Assembly: GCA_022701365.1 (NCBI GenBank)
Contig: JAKUHH010000284.1
Location: 868,001 to 932,000 of the forward strand
Length of the DNA: 64,000 nt
Direction: 5' to 3'
Origin: Mycocentrospora acerina
Taxonomy: Eukaryota; Ascomycota; Dothideomycetes; Pleosporales
The position numbers were made by a program, and so were the translations under genes. Positions 56,631-64,000 of the stretch are shown here, one piece after another (position 1 is the stretch's first letter; each line of letters starts with the position of its first letter). Under the pieces are notes generated by a model, which searched no databases, was not told where the DNA came from, and saw nothing but the letters and a program-made list of their open reading frames with translations.

Positions 56631-56918
56631 TGTAACGACGCAGGTAAGAAGAGAAAGATCCGAATGGGGTCCAAAGTGTCCACTACTAGGCATATGGGAG
56701 TGCTGGGACTAGAGGGTAAACTAAGATACTATTCTCTACACCTATAGGTCTTGTACAAAAGGATATAGAAAAACTACTCTACTAAGCTACACAGACTACC
56801 CCCCTTTATATATCCCTTCCTAGGGTTGCTATCTAAGGCAAGTACAAATTAGGTAGCTATTAGATAGGTGTTAGTTAACTTAGGGGTAATAATTAGATAT
56901 AACGTTGTAAACGTTACA
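56631..56918 (-). repeat. 3' LTR of the Gypsy element (288 bp)
   Basis: Bounded by TGTAACG and CGTTACA, a perfect 7-bp terminal inverted repeat with the TG...CA ends of an LTR. On the element's strand the purine tract at 56922-56931 lies directly before it, as expected for a 3' LTR. The five bases outside it (ACATG, 56626-56630) should be one copy of the target duplication. Confidence 0.75.
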
Positions 56919-56921
56919 CTA

Positions 56922-56931
56922 CCCTCTCTCT
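56922..56931 (-). other. Polypurine tract (plus-strand primer) of the Gypsy element
   Basis: On the minus strand this reads AGAGAGAGGG, followed by TAG and then the TGTAACG start of the LTR. A purine run at this position primes second-strand synthesis in LTR retrotransposons. Confidence 0.65.
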
Positions 56932-57340
56932 GTGTAGGCAGGAAGCCCCTTCCTGTAAGTATTAAAAGAGGTAGTGTTTAGACAGTGTCTAGAACTAAAA
57001 TTATGTTTATCCTTTCCTATGTCTAAAGTTAGAATTATTTATCCTGTTCCCTTTACGCGTTGTGTGTTGCCTAAGGCTACCTAAAATATAGCCTTTTAGC
57101 TACTAATAATAGTATTATACTGTTGCGCAGGGTAATATAACAATGTTTCTATCTTTTACCTTTAAAGAAAATTTTCTTTGTTATTACCTTAGCAATTGTC
57201 TTTTTTACCTTAAGATTAGTTCTTATATATTAAGGCTTCCCCCCTAAAATCTTAATCTCCTTAGCAGTTAGGCTCTACATTTCTTGTACGTACCCTTCTT
57301 TAAGCCTTTTTAGTAGTGTTTTACTAATAAGTGTAGCAAA

Positions 57341-57476
57341 AAAAAACCACAACTACAACTATAGCTACAATTAAAACCACAACAACAGCAGCAGCGACAA
57401 CAACAGCGGCAGCACCAGCAACAGCACCAGCACCAGCACCAGCACCAGCAGCACCAGCAGCACCACTAACACCACT
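57341..57476 (+). repeat. CAA/CAG/CAC-rich low-complexity tract
   Basis: A run of CAN triplets (CAA, CAG, CAC, ACC) just upstream of the antisense ORF's ATG. It keeps many CpA dinucleotides although the surrounding DNA has lost them to RIP. Confidence 0.7.
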
Positions 57477-57484
57477 AACCTACC

Positions 57485-58378
57485 ATGCCTGTGCCCACGC
57501 CTATTAGTGCCCTTCTAGCTGCTTTCTAGGTAATGTGCCTTCAGGCAATACGTTTGTTTTTGCAGGGAGAACCTGTAGAGTTTAACTTCTCCTTAGAGAA
57601 GTTAAAGAAGTGTGTGTATTGCACTTCTAAGAAGGAGAAGTGTTGCATAGTAAGTATCTAGAACCCCTCTTTCCTTTTACCTTCTACAGGGGTTATGCTA
57701 ATTGTTAGGTAGGTTCCTATGTACGCTAAGTTAGAATAGAGGTTGTTTTAGTTAGTAGTAAGGAGTTAAAAAGCTGCAGTAGGCAGCAAGATAGCAGAGG
57801 CTACTATTTTAGCTTATTTAGGTGTTGTAGTTTAGTACGCTAAAATTTTAGTTAACTGCGTGCAGGTAACATTAGCGTAAGGTAGAGTTCTAGCAAGGGA
57901 GGTAGCTAAGGCGTCCTACTGTCTAATAGCTTTTAAACTCCTAGTAATTTAAAATAAGGTTATTAATCTAGTAGGGATCTTAGACTGCATAAAGGCTTGT
58001 CTAGAAGTTCTAGAGTCTTCTCTTAGTAAGACTGCTAGGGGTGCAGCTAAGAGGGATAGTTCTAGAGGGGTCCTAGGTAAAGAAAAGGTAGAGAAGGGTT
58101 ATAGAGGGCGTAGGAGGGGTAGTAGTTTAGGGATAAAAGGTAGCTAGGTAAGGAAGCCTACAGCAAAGGCAGCAGCAGCAGCAAAGAAGAAGAAGGCAGC
58201 AGCAGCAGCAGCAGCAGCAAAGAAGAAGAGGAAGGCAAAGGAGAAGGAGGTAGAGGAGGAGGAAGAGTTAGAGGACTTATTTCTTAAAGAGGAGGCAGAA
58301 GAGGCAGAGATTATAGAGGCAGAGATTATAGAGGATAAGGAAATAGAGGGTGCTATAGCAGGCCCTTCTAGAACCTAA
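57485..58378 (+). pseudogene. Antisense spliced ORF remnant inside the Gypsy element
   Basis: It lies between integrase and the 3' LTR, opposite to gag-pol. From the ATG at 57485, pieces with protein character can be followed through apparent introns (GTAATG...TTTGCAG near 57529-57565; GTAAGT...TCTACAG near 57650-57689). A Cys-rich block CVYCTSKKEKCC follows the first intron, then an Ala/Lys segment and a long Glu-rich acidic tail ending in GPSRT at 58375. In-frame TAG/TAA codons sit at probable Gln codons. I do not recognise the family; the Cys block could be a small zinc-binding motif. It may be a second gene of the retrotransposon or a captured host sequence. Confidence 0.4.
58161..58262 (+). 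repeat. GCA/AAG triplet tract coding Ala and Lys runs
   Basis: Runs of GCA and AAG/GAAG triplets lie inside the antisense ORF remnant, encoding alternating Ala and Lys blocks. As with the tract at 57341, CpA sites persist here within heavily mutated DNA. Confidence 0.7.
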
Positions 58379-58599
58379 TCTAAACAGTCTCCTCCTCCCT
58401 ATATAACATATAATTATAAATAAGAATTATAATCCCCTACTTAATTGTCCTCTAAGTATAACATATTCTCTACTCTATCTTCCTAAGCTTATATCTAGCT
58501 ATTAAGTCCTTATAGTAGGCTAGCCTTGTTTAGATACTTCTTATAAAAAGCCCTTAACTTATAGGGGGATCTTATAAAATTTAAAGCTTTATACTAAAT

Positions 58600-61500
58600 A
58601 AAGTCTAGGTTATGTCTAACTTAGCTAACTTAATATTTTAGAGTAGATTAGTAGACTTTACTAGCAAGTATCTCTTCTACTTCTTATTTATCTATGCTAT
58701 AAATTAGGTTTCTAGCAGGCTTTAGTGCCTCTTATCCTAGTAAAGGGTCTTAGAGGTCCTTACACAGGACATTTAGTGCAAAGATGTTATGTATATATAA
58801 ACTTAAGGGTAACTTTAACTAATAAAAGTGCCTAACTTACTTAAGTACCTTAAAAGGCCCTTCTTATTGCGTAGATAGCTTTTAGCTAGGTCTTAGGTTA
58901 GTTAGATTTTTAGTAGACAAGTACACTATATCTCTAACTTGCTAATCTACTAGTTATTAGTGCCTATTAACTACAGCTTGCATTTAGGATTAGGCCTTTT
59001 CTATGTTATCTTTAGCTTATTACTAGGCATTATGCATGCAGGTTATTAATATAAGGGTGTTACAGTAGTTAATTTTATTAAAATGTTTAGCAAAAGGTAT
59101 AAAGCTCTCTTAGTTCTAACTCTGTCTAGGTTTACTACTAAAGAAGAGCTAATACAGGGCTATTCTAATAGCGCTGTAGAGGAGAGTTATCTAAGCACAG
59201 TTAATTAGAAGTAAGAGGTTACTCTAGTTATCTTAGTAAAAGGATATAAAAGGCTGCAATCTCTAATTAATATACTTATTTATAATCTTAGTTTAGCTAT
59301 CTATCTTTTTATAATAGGCAGTAGAGAGCTTAACTTTTACACCTATAATTTAACAGAACTCTAACTAGAAACTAGAAATAAATTAGAGACCTTAGTCTAA
59401 TATAATTGTGTTAAAGGTGTGTCTAAAATAGTACACCTATTAGACAAATAGGTTTACTATGCCTTAGGCGTTAATTATCTTGTAACAAGAGATAGTAATA
59501 GCTTACTTAGACAGGTAATTAATAATTACTATAATCTAGTTGTACCTAGCCTAATCTTTTAGGAAATCTTTAAAATTAATACATAAGTGCTATATTAGTC
59601 TTTTAAGAATAGGCAACAGGTAGAGGTATCTAGGGAGACAGAACTGTCTTAGATGCCTTTTTTAACAAGGGATGCAATTTTGCACATACTATTAATAACT
59701 AGCCTCTATACCTTTCTAATAGTACTGCTAGGCTAGTAATAATAAGTCTTCTTAGCACTAGGGTGCACTGTAGAGATTTAATTATGTACCTTGCAAATAA
59801 GCTAAGTATATAAGAAAGAATCTCTAAATAAGCAGAGTTAGTCTTAGTAGAGCAGGAGTCTGTTACTAATCTAATAGTAGTTTAGTAGTTTTACTTATTA
59901 TTCTTTAAAAGATAACTAGTTTTTGTAGAGAACTATATTTATTAGTTCTAAGAAGTTAAAATCTATAGAGGTTATATTAGGGTGTAAGGCGTTAATAGAC
60001 ATTATCTGTTAAACTTAAGTTTAGAGGTAAGTCTAAGCTAGATTAGTATTAATTTAGCTATAAAGACAATAAAGTCTAAGTAAGACTTATAATTAATTAT
60101 CTTCTTAAGCAGACTTTAACTAGCTTAGATCCTGTTCTTGTTAGCTAAGGATATTCGCTCTCTTATTATTCTTGCCTAGTGTATACTTTATTTAGAAATT
60201 AAAAGGGGCTAAGGCCTTAGACTATTATACTTGTCTAGTATTAAGTACCTTAGTAGTTATAAAGTATTCTAAGGCATAATAGTCTAAAAGGACTAAGACT
60301 TAGGTTTAAACAGATATTAGTTTAGCCTTCTATTTTAAGAAGGCTTATAGAATAGCAAAAAGTTCTATATTATGTATTTCTTAGTTAAGCTTAGATTTAG
60401 ATAAGACCTTGCTATAAAAAGTAATAAGGTACTATTTCTTATTAGGGTGTTTTTATAATAAGACTCTTACTACTACACTATTAGTGTAATGGTCAGGCGC
60501 CCTGCCCTTGCTATTGATACTACGCAATAACACCACTTATACCAAAAGGTAAGCACAAGAATACTTAAGCAAGTATTCTATGTGTAGTATAATATATATA
60601 GTGCTAGATCTAGACTTTGCCGACTAGATGCTATAAGCGAGGTAAGCCACGTTGACTGTGCACGTGCTTAGTCGTTACAATTAGATGCATCTGTTTTAAT
60701 CCTAGTGTTATAGTTAGGCTTAAAATAGCATAGAGTTAGTATAGCTAAAAGAGTAGTCTTAAGGAGATAGAAGGCTTCTTTGCACTCTAAGGTCTATACA
60801 AATAGTATTGTAAGGCTTTGCAATATAATAAAGAGTTTTGTAACTTAAGAAAACCTAGCAATAAATTAGCAGTAGAAACCTATAAAGCCTAAGAAGGACT
60901 TTACACCTATAACAGTAGTAGGTTTTTCCTAGTTCTTTATAGCTTCTACTTTTTCTAAGTTAACTTTAATACTTTTATTAGTTAATATATATCTAAAGTA
61001 CTTTGTATAGGTAACATAGAACTTGCTTTTTTTAATATCTACTTAGAGGCTAGCAGCACGCAGTCTTTCTAGTACCTGCTTTACATGCTATTTGTAGGTA
61101 ATAGAGTCCTCTAAATAGATTAAAATGTTATCTAGATAAGTAATATAAAAATTATCTAGAAAGTTAATTAATATATTATTTATATACTGTTAGTAGGTTG
61201 TAGGGCTGTTGCAGAGGCTAAAGGGTAGTACCTTATATTTATATATCTTATAATAGGTTTAAAAGGTAGTATACTCTTTAAAGTCTAGGTCTATATAGAT
61301 ACAGTAAAATGCAGAATAAATATTAAACTTAGTAAAGATCTTAGCCTTTAAAGGGCAGGCTAAAAGCTTATCTATATAAGGAATTAGATAGATATCTTTG
61401 CAAGTAAAGTTATTTAGTTTACAGTAGTCTACATAAATTTAGAGGTCCTTGTTAGCCTTCTAAATACACAGGATAAGAGATATAAAAGGGCTTTAGCTAT

Positions 61501-62600
61501 ATTTAATCTAACCTTTTTATAGGTTCTTTTAGATATAGCGCTTAGTTACTTCTAGCTCTTCTATATTCTACTTATATAAGAGGCTATAGCTATTTAGTAG
61601 AGGTTTAGTTAGTATAATCTTATAGTTATACAGTTAGAAGTCTAAAAGGACTTCTGTAGCAGTCTTACTAAAGATATCTTAGAAAGAGTAGTAATAGAGT
61701 AGTAATTAGTCTTATATTAGGGCTACATTAATAAGGTTGTCTTCTAGCCTTTTCTTATCTAAAATTTAATTAATTTTATAAAGGCTAGTAGTAAAGAATT
61801 TGTTTTCTTAGCATTTTATATTAAAGTAGAAAGTATTAGCAGAAATAAAAGTAATATAAAAAGCAGGTTTAGTAGAAATAAGTTTAGGTAAGAGTTAGAT
61901 AGGTTTTAGCGTTAGATCTTATATAATAAAAAGCAAGAACTTCTAACTCTTTAAGAGCTAAAGCATGCTATAAATCCTATAGATAGCTGTTATTATGCTG
62001 TATCTCTCCTAGTAGTCTTCCTGTTCCTATAGCTTATCTTACTATATAATATCTAAGGTAATAGTTTTAGCAGAAACAGTTTAGTTAAAAGTTATAAAAA
62101 TTAGTAAAGCAGGATTATAAACAGCAAGATAGCAACCTAGCTAGATAATCTAAGAGTAGTCTGTATCTAACTATAGTTTAAAATGTTTTATCTATTTAAT
62201 TCTAATAATTTAGTCTTATAAGCTAAGATCTACTATTATAAATAAGCAGTTGTAGATCTTTCTTCTATTAATAATTAGATATAAACAGATATACTAAGTT
62301 ACTAGAGAAGAGATTTAGTCTTAAAAACCCTTAACTATAACCTAGAAGAGTAGCTTTTAGATAAGAGTCTAAAGAGCTAATAAAATAAAAGTAGTAATTT
62401 TTAAATTTAAAAAAAGATAACCTTAGGCACTAGTGTTAATTAAGAAGTGTAATTAGACCCTTAGACTCTTAGAGCAAAGAATAGAAGAAAAAAAGAAATA
62501 TAGTCCCCTAAACAGATTTAAAAGACTAAAATTAGAAAAGTTATAATAGTTTAAGCCTAAAAAGAAAGGTTCTCTTAGGTGTCTTTATTTCCTGTCTAAT
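58600..62600 (-). pseudogene. Gypsy pol remnant: protease/RT, RNase H, integrase
   Basis: On the minus strand, RT is recognisable at about 61500-60900: a KDL-IYVDYCKLNN region, then YLDNILIYLED near 61105-61145, then VKQVLERLRAASL and VKSFLGF. The catalytic YxDD has become YLDN, a G-to-A change. RNase H follows (TDAS near 60690; YSKVLSKSKLN and ALEYFITTKVLN after the solo LTR insertion). Integrase is visible at about 59720-59380 (a CIPC zinc-finger end, then INFKDF and a SD-GLQFIS catalytic segment). Stops at Gln codons interrupt all domains. The order RT-RNaseH-IN is that of Ty3/Gypsy elements. The protease part is not individually resolved. Confidence 0.8.
60480..60684. mobile_element. Solo LTR (195 bp) with 5-bp target-site duplication
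   Basis: The insert 60485-60679 begins TGTAATGG and ends CGTTACA, with 5-bp terminal inverted repeats (TGTAA/TTACA). ATTAG flanks it on both sides (60480-60484 and 60680-60684). Removing the insert and one ATTAG copy restores a continuous RNase H frame (TDASN then SVVV), which confirms the borders. Its sequence keeps many CpA and GC-rich words, unlike the host element. It contains a TATA-like TATAATATATA stretch at about 60589-60599. A single LTR normally remains after recombination between the two LTRs of a full element. It belongs to a different family from the 3' LTR at 56631. Confidence 0.8.
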
Positions 62601-63813
62601 CTTTATCTTTATTAAGGTCTTCTCTTACCTCCTCTAATTCTTTGCCTAGTTCTTTAAACTTAATCTTCTATACTTAAGGCAAAGGACACTTACTTAAGAA
62701 GTGTCTTAGTTTGCTATAGTTATAGCAGTTGCCTAGAGTTAGGTCTCTTGCAGGACTTAAAGTCTTAGATATAAGCTAAAGTATAAGTAAAGGTTAGAGT
62801 TAAGTTAAGATATAAGGGTCTACTTATTAGTATAAGTTATAGGTTGTCCTTAGTAGGGACCTCTAAACTAGTCTTAAATAAGATTAGCCTAATTTATGTG
62901 TTATACAGGTTATAGTCCCTGTAGTTAGGACTAAAGGATAGTTCCTTTATTCTATATTAAACACTGTTAGGTGTTTAACTATAAGCTTAAAGGAGTTATT
63001 CTATTATTACTTAAAACTAAGGCTAAGCATCTGCAAGGTTAGTGTAATCTTAGTCTATAAGTAGTAAAACTATTCTAATCTAGGTACTTATCTCCTAATA
63101 GCAGCACTAAGGAACTGTGCTTTAAAGGTAGAGAAGGTTTCTGTCTTATCTATATAGAGTTTATTAAAAGCAGCTTAACTCTTAGCTCTCTTATTTCCTA
63201 TAACAAAATAAGACTTAAGCAGGTTAATTATATCTTCTGCAATCTTAAAATAATTTAATAAGGTATTAGATAGGTATTAGGGCTCTAGGTACTCTTTAGC
63301 TAGGCTAGAAGTATGCCCCTAAACTAATGCTATACATGCGCGCTTACTCTAATAGTAGTCTACATTAATCTCTAATTAGTCTTAGATAGAGGCTTGCTAT
63401 TAGTAAAAGGTTAGGTTATAACTATTTTCTAGGATGTTAATAGACAGTGTTCTTTTAGATAGTTTTGTGTGTATAGTATTATTAATTAAAATCTTAGACT
63501 AGAACCTTAGGGGTGCAGGTTGTTCTAAGGGAGTTAGAGGTAATTTAGTGCTAAGTAAAGGATAATCTAGAGGAACTGTTACTTGTTAGAGATCCTCTTT
63601 TAGTTTAAGGTTTTTAGCCTTAAGCTAGGCAATTAGTAGGGCTAAGTCCTCTAATTATCGCGCTAAATTAGGTAGGGGTTCTGTGCTAGTTTGTACTAGC
63701 TTAGAGGTTAGAGTAAGATTAGACGTCTCTACTGCTACCTTTAAGGTTAAGCCTTAAGTTTATCTTAAATGTTAAACTTATTCCTTTAAACTAGGTGTAA
63801 TAGGGCTAGACAT
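62600..63813 (-). pseudogene. Gypsy gag remnant with zinc knuckle
   Basis: From an ATG at 63813 the minus strand begins MSSPITPSLKE and continues with helical gag-like sequence, broken by TAA/TAG at Gln positions. Near 62735-62680 a CCHC zinc knuckle is still visible (NCYN then KLRHFLSKCP), with its second Cys apparently changed to Tyr, again a G-to-A event. It packages element RNA in intact relatives. The end toward pol is not resolved. Confidence 0.65.
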
Positions 63814-64000
63814 TATTTTAGGTCTAATTCTAGTAGGTTATTAGTAGTCTCTAAGTTTCTACCTTAGTGCAATCTTATATAACTTTTCTAAAGTAATCCT
63901 AATACTATAGTTAAGGAAGGTCTAAACCTAAAGGCTTTAGTTATTAGGAGATTATAGAGATCCTAGCTGTAACAAAATGCTAGATATAATAGTATAGTCT

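Larger units (their letters stand above)
56631..64000 (-). mobile_element. Ty3/Gypsy LTR retrotransposon, RIP-destroyed, 5' end outside window
   Basis: The element reads on the minus strand. From its 5' side it shows a gag-like region (start near 63813), a zinc knuckle remnant, protease/reverse transcriptase, RNase H, integrase, a purine tract and a 3' LTR. Every frame is full of TAA and TAG codons at Gln positions, and the DNA is very rich in TpA, the mark of repeat-induced point mutation in ascomycetes. At least 7.4 kb lies in the window. It is inserted in the pogo-like remnant at 56630. A TGTAAC at 63969 could be the inner edge of the 5' LTR, but the match to the 3' LTR beyond the first bases is poor. 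It is interrupted by a solo LTR at 60485-60679. Confidence 0.85.

Noticed and set aside
60473..60560. tRNA-like start with an A-box match (TAGTGTAATGG)
   Set aside because: The match straddles the target duplication and the left end of the solo LTR; there is no B box, no closing acceptor stem and no D-stem pairing.
63969..64000. Inner edge of a 5' LTR of the Gypsy element
   Set aside because: Only the first bases (TGTAAC) resemble the 3' LTR; the 26 bases after them do not align well enough to claim it.
1..64000. CRISPR arrays, bacterial operons, riboswitches
   Set aside because: No regularly spaced repeats were seen and the gene structures with spliceosomal introns are eukaryotic.

Overview
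The window reads as nuclear DNA of a filamentous ascomycete. Genes carry short introns (mostly 48-76 nt, GTAAGT-type donors and YAG acceptors). The gene set is ascomycete-specific, and the right end is saturated with RIP-type C-to-T mutation. A Dothideomycete, probably Pleosporales, is likely but not proven.

Region 1 (1-18,055) is conserved core genome. It holds the 5' part of an ELG1-like clamp-unloader gene, UTP8, a BRE4/FUSC-type membrane protein, a UBP1-like ER ubiquitin protease, ALB1 and a full-length PDR-type ABC transporter. The ABC gene faces the cluster and may be its exporter.

Region 2 (20,728-49,665) is a polyketide cluster of the atrochrysone/emodin-anthraquinone type. It contains a non-reducing PKS (SAT-KS-AT-PT-ACP, no thioesterase), a divergent metallo-beta-lactamase thioesterase, an AflR-like Zn2Cys6 regulator, an EthD-family decarboxylase, an AflS-like co-regulator, a phenol-hydroxylase-type flavoprotein, a tetrahydroxynaphthalene/versicolorin-reductase-like SDR, an NmrA-like oxidoreductase (MdpK type), a scytalone-dehydratase homologue (MdpB type) and two divergent DUF1772 anthrone-oxygenase-like proteins. 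The inferred flow is: PKS plus thioesterase release atrochrysone carboxylic acid; EthD and DUF1772 proteins lead to emodin; the SDR/NmrA/dehydratase trio removes a hydroxyl as in chrysophanol formation; the flavoprotein hydroxylates the ring. No Baeyer-Villiger/questin oxygenase, P450 or active-type O-methyltransferase was recognised, so a simple anthraquinone of the islandicin/helminthosporin/catenarin/cynodontin kind is a reasonable guess. Two candidate regulatory motifs recur in the promoters.

Region 3 (49,666-56,110) is decaying accessory DNA. It has an ankyrin pseudogene, an intact F-box-type gene and a broken multi-LysM gene.

Region 4 (56,110-64,000) is an AT-rich, RIP-destroyed transposon island. 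A minus-strand Ty3/Gypsy element (3' LTR at 56,631-56,918, body running out of the window) sits inside the C-terminal part of a pogo/Fot1-like transposase. The Gypsy element carries an antisense, intron-containing dead ORF and is itself interrupted by a 195-bp solo LTR with a perfect 5-bp target duplication that escaped RIP.
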